A DNA stretch of 64,000 nt from Merdimmobilis hominis (lineage in GTDB: Bacteria > Bacillota > Clostridia > Oscillospirales > Ruminococcaceae): NCBI RefSeq assembly GCF_900104615.1, contig NZ_LT629939.1, positions 313,237 through 377,236 on the forward strand, written 5' to 3'. Below the pieces are notes generated by a model that saw nothing but the letters and a program-made list of their open reading frames with translations, had not been told where the DNA came from and did no database searches. Shown piece after piece: positions 53,660-62,333 of this stretch. Each line of letters begins with the position of its first letter. Position 1 is the first letter of the stretch. The position numbers and the translations under genes are program-made.

Positions 53660-53683
53660 GCCCCCAGCCAATGCTCTTTCCAG

Positions 53684-54751
53684 TTAGAGGAGCACCTTTT
53701 GGAGGGCGGCTAATAGGGCTCCGTTCTTCTCCCGGTCCTTCACCGCCGAGCGGTAATCACCGGGCCCGAGGCCCCGGTAGTTGGCACAGCTGCGCAGCAG
53801 GATGCCATGGGGCCGAAGCCTCCTATCCAGGTCGGGAACATGGCTGTGAAACAGCAGGTAATTGGCCCGGGAGGGAACGACACGCAAACCCAGTCTTTCC
53901 AATCCCTGGCGGAGGATTTCTCGTTCTGCGGCTACGTAGCCAGCGGTGCGCTGAGCATAACCTTCCAATGAGAGGGCGGCCAAACCCGCCTCCTGGGCCA
54001 GGGTGGAGACCCCCCAATGCTGCCCAGCAGCAGCCATCTTATCTAGGAGGGAAGGGTCGGAGCAGAGGCAGTACCCCAGCCGGACTCCAGCCATCCCATA
54101 CATCTTGGTAAAAGCTTTGAGCACCACCAGGTTGGGGAACTCCTCCAACAAGGGGACTAAGGTGAAGCCTGCTCCGTCCTTTAGAAAGTCCTGGAAGCAC
54201 TCATCCACCAGGACGGGGAGCCCCAGCCCTCGACAGCGCTCCAAAAAGGGCTGGAGTTCCCGCCGGGTTGTGCACTGGCCGGTGGGGTTGTTGGGGTTGC
54301 ACAGGAATGCCAGCTCCACCCCATCCAGCGGGACTTCCAGGTTGGAACCGGCCAAGGCAAAGTCCTCCTCCCGGGACAGGCCGATATACTGGACGGCGGC
54401 CCCAACCGACCGGAGGGCCTTTTCATATTCGCTGAAGGTGGGGGCCAAAACCAGCCCTATACGGGGCCGAAGAGCCCAAACCAGCCGGAAGATGAGATCG
54501 GCGGCGCCATTCCCACAGAGGACAGCCTGCGGCGGAATCCCTTCTTTTTCCCCGATGGCCTGGCAGAGGGCCCGGCAGGCCGGGTCTGGGTAAGGGCAGC
54601 AGAACTCCGCCGCCCGCTTGATGGCCTCCTTCACCTGGGGCGGCGTGCCCCAAGGGTTGGTGTTGGCGGAAAAATCCAAAATTTCCTCCGGGGCGCGGCC
54701 CAGCTCCCGGGCCAAGGTGTAAATGTCCCCGCCGTGGGCGGTCAGATCCAT
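53684..54751 (-). CDS. cobD: Threonine-phosphate decarboxylase CobD
   Basis: PLP enzyme that makes (R)-1-amino-2-propanol phosphate for the nucleotide loop. The 355-residue protein is of the histidinol-phosphate aminotransferase type: [13 protein letters not shown] at the N-terminus, [35 protein letters not shown], and the PLP lysine in [18 protein letters not shown]. The family start and position next to cbiB, which uses its product, favour CobD over HisC. GGGGG lies 6 bases before the ATG. Confidence 0.92.
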   Translation of the reverse strand: MDLTAHGGDIYTLARELGRAPEEILDFSANTNPWGTPPQVKEAIKRAAEFCCPYPDPACRALCQAIGEKEGIPPQAVLCGNGAADLIFRLVWALRPRIGLVLAPTFSEYEKALRSVGAAVQYIGLSREEDFALAGSNLEVPLDGVELAFLCNPNNPTGQCTTRRELQPFLERCRGLGLPVLVDECFQDFLKDGAGFTLVPLLEEFPNLVVLKAFTKMYGMAGVRLGYCLCSDPSLLDKMAAAGQHWGVSTLAQEAGLAALSLEGYAQRTAGYVAAEREILRQGLERLGLRVVPSRANYLLFHSHVPDLDRRLRPHGILLRSCANYRGLGPGDYRSAVKDREKNGALLAALQKVLL

Positions 54752-54763
54752 AAAAATCCCCCT

Positions 54764-55729
54764 TTACATGAAATAGAGACACATTCGAATCAGCACCACT
54801 GCCGTCAGGATCAGCACCGCTGCGGCGTTCATCAGCCGCCCGGCGCGAGGGATGTCCTCCGCCTCCACCGGGCGCAGCGGGTCACCGATGGTGGGCTTGT
54901 GGTGAAGCACCCCGAAGTAATAGGCATCTCCAGCCAGCTGGATGTCCAGCGCCCCGGCGCAGGCGGCCTCAGTGTGGGCGCTGTTGGGGCTTTTGTGGCA
55001 AAGCCGGTCCCGGCAGAAGATCCTGGCAGCGTTTTTCCCATCAAATCCCAAAAGATAAGCAGCCAGCACCATGGCAACGCCGGAGATGCGGGCCGGCAAA
55101 AAATTCCACAGGTCGTCCTGCCGGGCGGCAAAGCGGCCAAAGTGGAGGTACGCATCATTTTTATAGCCGATCATCGAGTCCAGGGTGTTGACCGCCTTGT
55201 AGGCCAGGCCCAGGGGCGCCCCTCCGATGGCCGCGAACAGGAGGGGGGCTACCACCCCGTCGGAGGTGTTCTCCGCCACCGTCTCCACCGCTGCCTTGGT
55301 CACCCCGGTTTCATCCAGGTGCTGGGTGTCCCGTCCCACGATCATTGACACCGCTTTGCGGGCCCCCTCCAGGTCGCCCCGCTTCAGGGCGTCGTACACC
55401 AGGCCGCTCTCCTGCCGCAAGCCCTTGGCAGCCAGGATCTGGTTGCACCAAAACGCTTCCAGCAAAAATCCGGCCAAGGGGTGAACCCAGCCCGCCAGGC
55501 AAATTGCCCCAGCGGCGAGAAAGAAGGTTCCCACTGGCAGCGAGAGGGCGAGAACCGCCCCAGCCAACCGCTCTCCCCCAGGCGTTTGGGGGAACGCCCG
55601 GCGCAGAAGGGCCTCCCCCCGCTGGATACACCACCCCATGGCCCGCACCGGATGGGGCATCCAGCGGGGATCTCCCAAAATCTGATCCAATAAAAAGCCC
55701 GCTGCTAAGGCAGCCGTGTGATACAACAT
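54764..55729 (-). CDS. cbiB: Adenosylcobinamide-phosphate synthase CbiB
   Basis: Membrane enzyme that attaches aminopropanol phosphate to adenosylcobyric acid. The 321-residue protein has several hydrophobic helices and the family segments LDQILGDPRWMPHPVRAMG, VGRDTQHLDETGVTKAAVETVAENTSDG, APLGLAYKAVNTLDSMIGYK and DPLRPVEAEDIPRAGRLM. Starts 3 bases after the cobC stop. In CobD/CbiB naming this is the synthase, not the decarboxylase. Confidence 0.95.
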   Translation of the reverse strand: MLYHTAALAAGFLLDQILGDPRWMPHPVRAMGWCIQRGEALLRRAFPQTPGGERLAGAVLALSLPVGTFFLAAGAICLAGWVHPLAGFLLEAFWCNQILAAKGLRQESGLVYDALKRGDLEGARKAVSMIVGRDTQHLDETGVTKAAVETVAENTSDGVVAPLLFAAIGGAPLGLAYKAVNTLDSMIGYKNDAYLHFGRFAARQDDLWNFLPARISGVAMVLAAYLLGFDGKNAARIFCRDRLCHKSPNSAHTEAACAGALDIQLAGDAYYFGVLHHKPTIGDPLRPVEAEDIPRAGRLMNAAAVLILTAVVLIRMCLYFM

Positions 55730-55732
55730 CGG

Positions 55733-56329
55733 TTACTTTGGCACCGGTGGGAAGGGGCCCAAAACCTTGACCCGCTTTTCCTCCCGCCAGGCGCTTTCCT
55801 CCCATAGAATGAAATAGCCGGCGGCGTTTTTCACCTGCCAGCGGTAAAAATCCCCCTCGCCGCTGTAGTGGGCGAGAATTGCCATGATGCTCCCCCCATG
55901 GCAGACCACAGCGCAGGAGGAAAGGCCCCTTCCGACTGCGTCCTCCACAAGGGAGGCAAAGGCTTCTGTGCAGCGGAGGCGGAATGCTGGGGCGGATTCC
56001 CCCTCTGGGATCTCCCCTTCCCCACCGGAATCAATCCAACTTCGGTAAGCAGGGTCGTCCTTCAACTCTTCATAGGACTTGCCCTCAAAAGCTCCAAAAT
56101 CACATTCCCGCAAATCGGGAACCGGGTGATACTCCGCCCCGGGGAACAAAATCTCTGCTGTTTGGCGGCAGCGGAGCATGGGGCTTCCATAGACCCGTTC
56201 CACCGGCGGGACGGCCACAGCCTGGGCCTGTTCCCGCCCTTGGGGAGAGAGGGGCTCATCGGTGGAACCGATGTAGGCCCGCCGCCGATTGCCCGGGGTC
56301 TCGCCGTGGCGCAGCAGGAGAACCTTCAT
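55733..56329 (-). CDS. cobC: Histidine phosphatase, probable alpha-ribazole phosphatase CobC
   Basis: A 198-residue member of the phosphoglycerate mutase-like branch, with the phosphohistidine motif LLLRHGETPGN, Arg in SPMLRCRQTAEIL, and the second His in AVVCHGGSIMAIL. In this operon the expected role is dephosphorylation of alpha-ribazole 5'-phosphate or adenosylcobalamin 5'-phosphate. Start is ATG at 56329, overlapping the preceding stop by 4 bases (ATGA). Confidence 0.88.
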   Translation of the reverse strand: MKVLLLRHGETPGNRRRAYIGSTDEPLSPQGREQAQAVAVPPVERVYGSPMLRCRQTAEILFPGAEYHPVPDLRECDFGAFEGKSYEELKDDPAYRSWIDSGGEGEIPEGESAPAFRLRCTEAFASLVEDAVGRGLSSCAVVCHGGSIMAILAHYSGEGDFYRWQVKNAAGYFILWEESAWREEKRVKVLGPFPPVPK

Positions 56330-56709
56330 CGCCACTCCCCCTTGATGGCCTGGGGGAACCCGCAGTGTACCCGCACCACCGCCTCCGCCTCCCGGGCCAG
56401 GGCGCAGAGGATCCGTCCGGTTTCCTCCCGCCAAGCCCGTTCAAAAGGGTCGATGGGGACCAGGCCGCAGCCGATTTCATCGGCGATGACAACCCGGGGA
56501 TCGGACCGCTCTAAGAGGGCCTTCACCTCCTCTTTCGGGTCCCGGCCCGCCTCCATCTCCCGGCGGATGAACCGCTCCAGGTGGGAGACAATCTGCCCTT
56601 CCCCCTGCCAAGCGGTTTCCTCCCCCAGAATCCACGTGGGAGAACCGTTCAGTTTTTCTAAGGCGAGGGCGGTTTTCCCCTGGAAAGCCCCGCCAATCAG
56701 CAATATCAT
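56326..56709 (-). CDS. Short CobU-like P-loop protein
   Basis: A 127-residue protein with an N-terminal P-loop LLIGGAFQGKTALALEKL, and near the C-terminus VVIADEIGCGLVPIDPFERAWREETGRILCALA, which matches the NEVGxGIVP...GRVNQ motif of CobU (adenosylcobinamide kinase/guanylyltransferase). It lacks about 50 central residues, including the segment that in full CobU carries the guanylylated histidine (RVDRHRRAR in the neighbouring gene). It starts at ATG 56709, overlapping cobS by 4 bases, and is thus translationally coupled. It may be a kinase-only variant, a regulatory partner of CobU, or an enzyme for a related substrate. Confidence 0.8.
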   Translation of the reverse strand: MILLIGGAFQGKTALALEKLNGSPTWILGEETAWQGEGQIVSHLERFIRREMEAGRDPKEEVKALLERSDPRVVIADEIGCGLVPIDPFERAWREETGRILCALAREAEAVVRVHCGFPQAIKGEWR

Positions 56710-57488
56710 CCCAGAATCCTCCCCCCAATGAGAACCCCTGCCAGTATGAGCAGTTCGCACACCGTCAGGAACCAACCGGCCAGATCCCCGGTGATCCCCC
56801 CGAATTCCCGGCGGCTTTTGTAGAAATAATAGCAAAACCAAAGGGCTGCCAGCAAAAGGGCGATCCCCCCCTGCACCGGCTGGAGGGCAACCATACCCAC
56901 AGCGGCCAAAGCCGACCAGGAGATCCCCCACAGGAATACCCCTCGTTTTTGGGCGCTGTCGGAAAAGGTGCGCAGAAGGCCGCTGTCCTTTGCCTTAGGG
57001 AAGGACACCACCGAACAGGCGGCCATCCCCCGGGAGAGGAGGTACCCCAAGCCCACTAGGATCTCCGCCCGTCGGGAGGGGGCGGCGTACAGCTCCGCCC
57101 ATAGGGCAAAGGTTAGGACAAAATAACACCCCAGCGCAATGAGGGCAAAGGCCCCAGCGTGGGAATCCTTCATAATTTCCAGCTTTTTCTCCCGGCTGGC
57201 GTGGGAGGCAAGGGCATCTGAAACGTCACAAAAGCCGTCCAGATGGATGCCCCCGGTCACTGCCACCGGCAGGATGGCAGCCACCGCTGCGGCGACCCAA
57301 GGGGTGCTAAACCCCATCTGGGGGACGAGGCATGCCCACAAAACCTGGGCCCCGCCCACCAACAGGCCCACCAAGGGGAAAGCCGCCATGGCATAACCCA
57401 TGTTCCCTTTATTCCAAGGGATTTGGGGCATAGGCAGGGCCGAATAGAGGGAAAACGCCACCACGACAGTCTCCCAAAAACCCTTCAT
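56706..57488 (-). CDS. cobS: Adenosylcobinamide-GDP ribazoletransferase (cobalamin synthase)
   Basis: Integral membrane enzyme that joins activated cobinamide to alpha-ribazole. The 260-residue protein has multiple hydrophobic helices and the family motif TGGIHLDGFCDVSDALASHASREKKLEIMKDSHAGAF (acidic cluster and basic residues), given here in overlapping parts: GGIHLDGFCD, SREKKLEIMKDSHAGA. Start is ATG at 57488 overlapping the cobU stop by 4 bases. Confidence 0.95.
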   Translation of the reverse strand: MKGFWETVVVAFSLYSALPMPQIPWNKGNMGYAMAAFPLVGLLVGGAQVLWACLVPQMGFSTPWVAAAVAAILPVAVTGGIHLDGFCDVSDALASHASREKKLEIMKDSHAGAFALIALGCYFVLTFALWAELYAAPSRRAEILVGLGYLLSRGMAACSVVSFPKAKDSGLLRTFSDSAQKRGVFLWGISWSALAAVGMVALQPVQGGIALLLAALWFCYYFYKSRREFGGITGDLAGWFLTVCELLILAGVLIGGRILG

Positions 57489-58012
57489 TCCACCCATCCT
57501 TTCGGGCATTTCCCGTATACGGGGATGCCATAGACCGATTCCACCACCAGATCCGCCCGGCGGGCCAGCTCCCGGTGGAGGGTTCCCAAAGCAAAGAGGT
57601 AAGCCTCCATCCCCTCCGGCGCCGGCTGGGAAAACACCTCCCCGGAAACCACCACCAAGTGGGCGGCCCGCTCCAGCAGGTGTTCCAGCTCCGCTAGGAT
57701 CTTCCCTGTGGGGTCGGGGATAAAGTCCCCTTGGGGATACATCTCATTGGCCAGTAGGTTGGTCAGACACTCCAACAGTACAGTGGAACCGGAAGGGATG
57801 GAAAGCCTCTCCAAATCCCGGGGGCATTCCACCGTACAAAACCCCTTGCCTGCCCGGGCGCGCCGGTGCCGGTCCACCCGGGAAAGGCTCTCCCCGTCCC
57901 GCGCCTCCATGGTGGCCAAGTAGATGCGGGGACCGTCCCCCCACCGGCAGGCGAGAGACTCCGCATATTCCGATTTTCCGCTGGCGGCGCCGCCGGTGAC
58001 AAGGGCGATCAT
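57485..58012 (-). CDS. cobU: Adenosylcobinamide kinase / adenosylcobinamide-phosphate guanylyltransferase
   Basis: A 175-residue bifunctional enzyme that phosphorylates adenosylcobinamide and adds GMP. It contains the P-loop VTGGAASGKSEYAE, RIYLATMEARDGE, the guanylylation-region histidine in RVDRHRRARAGKGF, VLLECLTNLLANEM, and VVVSGEVFSQPAPEG aligned with the NEVGxGIVP motif. It starts 9 bases after cobT and its stop overlaps cobS. This full-length copy has all the catalytic regions, in contrast to the short paralogue three positions downstream in the operon. Confidence 0.94.
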   Translation of the reverse strand: MIALVTGGAASGKSEYAESLACRWGDGPRIYLATMEARDGESLSRVDRHRRARAGKGFCTVECPRDLERLSIPSGSTVLLECLTNLLANEMYPQGDFIPDPTGKILAELEHLLERAAHLVVVSGEVFSQPAPEGMEAYLFALGTLHRELARRADLVVESVYGIPVYGKCPKGWVE

Positions 58013-58021
58013 AACATCCTC

Positions 58022-59080
58022 CTAAACAAGGGGCCGGTAGGGCTCCATAGAGATTTCCGCAAAGGTGCTGGTCTCCCGGTAGACCGCCTCCACCATGTCC
58101 AGCAGGGGGAACAAGGCCACCGCGCCTGTCCCCTCCCCAAGGCACATGCCACACCGCAGAGGCGCTGTCAGGCCGAGGGCGGAGAGGACCAGCTCCCCCG
58201 CGGGCTCTGCCGACTGGTGGGAAGGGAGCATATACGCCTCAATGCCAGGGGCGAGCCGCTGGGCGATGAGGGCCGCCACCCCGGAGATCAAGCCGTCGAT
58301 CACCACCGGGATGCCGTACACCCCGCCGCCCAGGAACAGACCGGCCATCCCGGCGATGTCCAGCCCCCCCACCTTGGAGAGGACGTCCAGCGGGTCGCCG
58401 GAGTCGGGCCTGTGGAGGGCGAGGGCTTGCTCAATCACCTGGATTTTCCGCTCTAAGCCCTGGGTGGAGAGCCCTGCCCCCCGGCCGGTGACCTGCCTTG
58501 CCGGGATTTGCAGCAAAGCGGCCAGCACCGCACTGCTGGTGGTGGTGTTGCCGATGCCCATCTCCCCGGTTGCAAGGATGGAAAAGCCCTCCTGTTTCAG
58601 CTCCCCAGCCAGCTGGATGCCAACTTCCAAGGCTGCGGTAGTTTGCTGCCGGGTCATGGCCGGTTCCACAGCCAGGTTTTTGGTCCCAAAGGCGATTTTT
58701 CGGCAAAGGGGGCCCTTCACCTCCCGGGCGACGCCGATGTCCACCGGGAGAACCTTCGCCCCGGCACAGGCCGCCATCCGGTTGACAGTGGTGATCCCTT
58801 TGGACAGGTTTTCCGCCACTAAGGCGGTGATCTCGCTGCCGGTCTGGGTCACTCCTTCGGCAACCACCCCGTTGTCTGCGCAGAAGACCACCACGCATTT
58901 CTTAGAGAGGTCCAGCTCCGCTGACCCGGTGATGCCGGCGATCTTCACCACCATATCCTCCAAAAGGCCCAGGCTGTGCAGCGGTTTGGCAATGCCGTCC
59001 AGCCGGGCCTGGGCCTCCCCCTGAGCAGAGGCATCCGGGCGCTTGTCCCGCAAAAGGGTAAGTGCTTCTTCCAGGGTCAT
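58022..59080 (-). CDS. cobT: Nicotinate-nucleotide-dimethylbenzimidazole phosphoribosyltransferase
   Basis: Makes alpha-ribazole phosphate, the lower ligand precursor. The 352-residue protein has the CobT motifs VVFCADNGVVAEGVTQTGSEIT, GEMGIGNTTTSSAVLAAL, TGRGAGLSTQGLERKIQ, and the catalytic Glu region CLGEGTGAVALFPLLDM. Start is ATG at 59080 with GGAGG 8 bases upstream, immediately after the cbiA stop. Whether the base is dimethylbenzimidazole or another is not determined by sequence. Confidence 0.95.
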   Translation of the reverse strand: MTLEEALTLLRDKRPDASAQGEAQARLDGIAKPLHSLGLLEDMVVKIAGITGSAELDLSKKCVVVFCADNGVVAEGVTQTGSEITALVAENLSKGITTVNRMAACAGAKVLPVDIGVAREVKGPLCRKIAFGTKNLAVEPAMTRQQTTAALEVGIQLAGELKQEGFSILATGEMGIGNTTTSSAVLAALLQIPARQVTGRGAGLSTQGLERKIQVIEQALALHRPDSGDPLDVLSKVGGLDIAGMAGLFLGGGVYGIPVVIDGLISGVAALIAQRLAPGIEAYMLPSHQSAEPAGELVLSALGLTAPLRCGMCLGEGTGAVALFPLLDMVEAVYRETSTFAEISMEPYRPLV

Positions 59081-59081
59081 G

Positions 59082-60428
59082 TTACATTCCTCCAAATCTG
59101 CGGCAGCGGTTTAAAAAGCGGTGGGCCGCCTGGGGATTCCCCCCAAAGTGGATATGGGGATATCCGGCGTAGAGGTTCTCGTTGACCACGCCGCACTCCC
59201 AGCACTTGCCGCTGGGCTTCTGTGCCAGGTACCCGTCGCCGCAGCAGTCGCTATCGGAATAGTGGAACTCATGGGCGGGTATCCGCTCCCCAGCGGCCAA
59301 AAGCAGGGAATCCTCCTTGGCCTCCAAAGTCAGGTATCCAAACCGGACCAGTTTTTTGGTCATGCTGGCCCTGCCCGGCAGCGCTCCTACCATGGGATAT
59401 GCCCGGCCATCCGGCCCGGTGAGGCTCTCTTGGAGATAGAGGAACCCCCCGCATTCGGCAATGGTAGGCATCCCCGCCTCCACCGCCCTTTTGACGCTGG
59501 ACCGCATGGGATGGTTGTCCGAGAGGGCCGCCCCATAGAGTTCCGGGTAGCCGCCCCCCAGGATGAGCCCTTGACAGCCTTGGGGGATCTCCTCATCTTT
59601 CATAGGGGAGAAGAAGCAAAGTTCTGCCCCCAGCCGTTCCAGCAGTTCCAGGTTGTCGGCATAATAAAAGGAGAATGCCCGGTCCCGGGCCACGGCGACC
59701 CGCACTGGGGGGCCGGAGGGGAGTTCCCTCTCGGGGCAGGCGGGAAGCTCCCCCGCGGACTGGGCCAGCTCCAGGAGGCCGTCCAAATCCAGGTACCTGG
59801 CCCCAAGGTTGCCCAGGCAGGTCAAAACGGATTTCAGTTCCTGGGTTTCGTGGGCGGTGACCAGCCCCAGATGGCGGCTTTTCAGGGTCACCGACGGGTC
59901 CGGAGGGAGGAACCCATAGGCCCGCAGGCCGGTGTTTTCCTCCACAATCTTTTTGTAATAGGGGTACATCCCCGGGGAAATCTGATTGAAAATCACCCCG
60001 CAGATGTTGTTTTCCTGAAAATTTTGGTATCCGGACACCACCGCAGCGACGGAAAGTCCCATGCCTTTACACCCTAAAACCAGCACAGCGGGGGTATCGG
60101 TCACTTGAGAGAGGTGGCAGGCGCTGCCAAAGGAGCTCTCCCCCACCCCGTCGTAATAGCCCATCACCCCTTCTATTACTGCCAGGTCCCCCTGAGAGCG
60201 GGAAAGGGCCCCGAGGACTCCCTCTTCCCCCATGAGGAACAGATCCAGGTTCCGGCAGGGCACGCCGGTGACTTCGGTGTGGAACATGGGGTCGATGTAA
60301 TCCGGCCCACATTTGAAGGCAGATAGGCGTTTCCCACGAGTGGCCAGAGCCCGCAGCAGGGCGCAGGTGATGGTGGTCTTGCCACAGGAACTGCCCGTCC
60401 CGGCGATCATAAGGCGCGGTATACCCAT
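59082..60428 (-). CDS. cbiA: Cobyrinic acid a,c-diamide synthase
   Basis: Glutamine- and ATP-dependent amidation of side chains a and c, the step that commits cobyrinic acid to cofactor. The 448-residue protein has an N-terminal synthetase P-loop region (LMIAGTGSSCGKTTITCALL, FKCGPDYIDPMFH, IEGVMGYYDG) and a C-terminal glutamine amidotransferase domain with the nucleophile Cys in TIAECGGFLYLQE. Start is ATG at 60428, 7 bases after GGGGAG. It is the first gene of the operon, placed right after the riboswitch terminator. Confidence 0.95.
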   Translation of the reverse strand: MGIPRLMIAGTGSSCGKTTITCALLRALATRGKRLSAFKCGPDYIDPMFHTEVTGVPCRNLDLFLMGEEGVLGALSRSQGDLAVIEGVMGYYDGVGESSFGSACHLSQVTDTPAVLVLGCKGMGLSVAAVVSGYQNFQENNICGVIFNQISPGMYPYYKKIVEENTGLRAYGFLPPDPSVTLKSRHLGLVTAHETQELKSVLTCLGNLGARYLDLDGLLELAQSAGELPACPERELPSGPPVRVAVARDRAFSFYYADNLELLERLGAELCFFSPMKDEEIPQGCQGLILGGGYPELYGAALSDNHPMRSSVKRAVEAGMPTIAECGGFLYLQESLTGPDGRAYPMVGALPGRASMTKKLVRFGYLTLEAKEDSLLLAAGERIPAHEFHYSDSDCCGDGYLAQKPSGKCWECGVVNENLYAGYPHIHFGGNPQAAHRFLNRCRRFGGM

Positions 60429-60451
60429 CCTCTCACTCCCCTTTTTCAAAT

Positions 60452-60488
60452 AAAAAAGCCCTCCCCGGCAGCATTTGCCAGGGAGAGC
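60452..60488 (-). terminator. Riboswitch expression-platform terminator
   Basis: A 13-bp stem (60458-60470 with 60476-60488, including two G-U pairs) followed by TTTTTTA on the minus strand, 24 bases before the cbiA start codon. It is the likely off-state structure of the B12 riboswitch. Confidence 0.85.
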
Positions 60489-60577
60489 GCAAAAAATCCC
60501 GTATCCCCGGCAAAACACCGGAGATCTTGGGCTGCACACTGTCTCTCGCAGGGGCCGCCTCTGCCGGCGGTCAGCCG

Positions 60578-60745
60578 GGCTTTGGGCAGGTATTCTGACT
60601 TGGCTTCCTCGCCTCCGACAGCCTTCCCGTAAACCAGTGGCCCATTGCCGGAGGCTCCACCACACAGCGGCGGGACCGTGCGGGAATTTCACCCGCTTCC
60701 CTCTTCCCTTCGCAAAGCGAAGACCCAAAGCACATATCTTCTTTT
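60578..60745 (-). ncRNA. Cobalamin (B12) riboswitch
   Basis: The minus strand carries the conserved cobalamin riboswitch blocks in order: GAGGGAAGC and GGTGAAATTCCCGCACGG, CCCGCCGCTGTG, GCCACTG, GGGAAGG, and the B12 box AAGCCAAGTCAGAATACCTG. It lies between a good promoter and the terminator before cbiA, so the whole operon is expected to be shut off by adenosylcobalamin. A variable stem within it is closed by a CGCTTTGCG hairpin. Confidence 0.95.
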
Positions 60746-60753
60746 TCTTAAAA

Positions 60754-60782
60754 AGTGTAGTACAGAACGGGGGAAAAGTCAA
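60754..60782 (-). promoter_or_regulatory. Promoter of the B12 operon
   Basis: On the minus strand, TTGACT (60777-60782), 17 bases, TACACT (60754-60759), starting transcription just ahead of the riboswitch. Confidence 0.75.
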
Positions 60783-60814
60783 GGGAAGCCCCTTGTCTCT
60801 CCCAAACAGGGCCA

Positions 60815-60852
60815 ATAAAAAAGGGGACCGGCTATGGGAAGCCGGCCCCCTT
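60815..60852 (-). terminator. Terminator of the M20 amidohydrolase gene
   Basis: A 13-bp stem with one mismatch (AAGGGG-A-CCGGCT, 60821-60833, with AGCCGG-C-CCCCTT, 60840-60852) followed by six T residues on the minus strand. It insulates the B12 operon promoter from the upstream gene. Confidence 0.85.
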
Positions 60853-60890
60853 CTAAGGATATCATCATAAACAATGTGCGGACAGCTGTG

Positions 60891-62333
60891 CTATTTGCCG
60901 GGGTTGATAGCGGCGGGTTTCACCCCTTTGGGGATGGGGCAGACGTATTTGCCGCCGTCCAGCCGGTCGTTCAGTTCCTCCTTGGCCGCCTCGATGATGG
61001 AGGGGTCTAGGATGGCGTCGATGGCCGTACCTGCCATAACCTTAGCTGCCAGAATGGTGGCCTTATGGGCGATCTCCGACTTGCCCTGGGCAACAACCTG
61101 CCAGGAGTGTCCAGGGGTACCGGAGGCCCAGGTGGCGGTGTTGACCTGTGCGGTGGGGCAGACCCAGCTGACGTCGCCCACATCGGTAGAACCGGGCATG
61201 GCGGTGTCATCCGGCACATAGGGGACCACAAAGTTGTTGATGATGTCGTCCTTGTGCTCCTTGGCCAGCCGTTTGCCCTCAATGCCATATTTGTCGGCCT
61301 TGCTCTCCAGAGTGTTGCTCAGGTTCTCCACACTCTCCCGGATGGATTTGGCAAAGGCCATCTCTTCGTCCGTGTAGGTGGGCAAGGGGAGTTCACTCAG
61401 GTTTTTGTGCATCAGCCGCTCCAGCACATTGTTCGGCACCACATTGGAGCAGGCCTTGATAAACCGGGTTTCCAGCTGGGTGCTGGTCATCAGAGCAGCG
61501 CCTTTGGCGATGTCGTTGACCCGGTCGTAAATCTCTGCCACTTGGGGGGTCTTGGGGGCCCGCAGCAGGTAGAGAACCTCCGCCTCCGCCTGGACCACGT
61601 TGGGGGAGAACCCGCCGGAATTGGTGATGGCGTAGTGCATCCGAGCCTCGGGGATGACGTGTTCCCGCAGGAAGTTGACCGCCACGTTCATCAACTCTAC
61701 CGCGTCCAGGGCGCTTCTGCCCAGGTGGGGGCAGCCGGCGGCGTGGGCGCTGATGCCCTTGAATTTATAGGAGACCTGGTAGTTGGCCAAGCTGCTTCCG
61801 GAAGCCACGCAGTTGACATCGCCGGGATGCCAGGTCAAGGCGATGTCCAATTCGTCAAAGACGCCTTCCCGGGCCATAAAGGCTTTGCCGGAGCCGCCCT
61901 CCTCACCGGGGCAGCCGTAGTAGATGACGGTGCCGGGGAGATTGTTGGCAGAGAGGTACTCCTTCACCGCAATAGCAGCGCCCAGGGAGCCCACACCCAA
62001 GTTGTTATGGCCGCATCCGTGTCCGGGGGCACCGGCCTGGAACGCCTCTTTCGAAGTGCAGCAGGCCTTCTGGTTCAGGCCGGAAAGGGCGTCGAACTCA
62101 CCCAAAAAGCCGATGACCGGTTTGCCGGAGCCATACCGTCCGGTGAAGGCAGTGGGGACATCCCCCACATTCTGGGCGACTTCAAACCCCGCTTCTGCCA
62201 AGGCGTCGCACAGGATTTTCATCGATCCAAATTCCTGGAACGCAGTTTCCGCACAATCCCAAACCTGGTCTCCCAGATGATCGAGCCAATCTTTTTTGCC
62301 GTCGATGACAGCAAGCGCTTGCATTTTGTCCAT
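60891..62333 (-). CDS. M20D-family amidohydrolase (AbgB-like)
   Basis: A zinc-dependent amidohydrolase of 480 residues. It shows the metal-binding segments GHGCGHNNLGVGSLGAA, YYGCPGEEGGSGKAFM and LTWHPGDVN, the dimerisation-domain region ISAHAAGCPHLGRSALDAVELM, and PGSTDVGDVSWVCPTAQV near the C-terminus. It most resembles p-aminobenzoyl-glutamate hydrolase subunit B (AbgB) and related N-acyl amino acid hydrolases; the substrate is not determinable. Start is ATG at 62333 with GAGAGG 9 bases upstream. It is monocistronic and divergent from a regulator gene. Confidence 0.88.
   Translation of the reverse strand: MDKMQALAVIDGKKDWLDHLGDQVWDCAETAFQEFGSMKILCDALAEAGFEVAQNVGDVPTAFTGRYGSGKPVIGFLGEFDALSGLNQKACCTSKEAFQAGAPGHGCGHNNLGVGSLGAAIAVKEYLSANNLPGTVIYYGCPGEEGGSGKAFMAREGVFDELDIALTWHPGDVNCVASGSSLANYQVSYKFKGISAHAAGCPHLGRSALDAVELMNVAVNFLREHVIPEARMHYAITNSGGFSPNVVQAEAEVLYLLRAPKTPQVAEIYDRVNDIAKGAALMTSTQLETRFIKACSNVVPNNVLERLMHKNLSELPLPTYTDEEMAFAKSIRESVENLSNTLESKADKYGIEGKRLAKEHKDDIINNFVVPYVPDDTAMPGSTDVGDVSWVCPTAQVNTATWASGTPGHSWQVVAQGKSEIAHKATILAAKVMAGTAIDAILDPSIIEAAKEELNDRLDGGKYVCPIPKGVKPAAINPGK

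Noticed and set aside
53357..53671. Minus-strand frame of 104 codons spanning the cobD-cobQ spacer
   Set aside because: Overlaps the conserved start of cobQ in another frame, is Gly/Arg/Lys-rich without motifs, and has no ribosome binding site.
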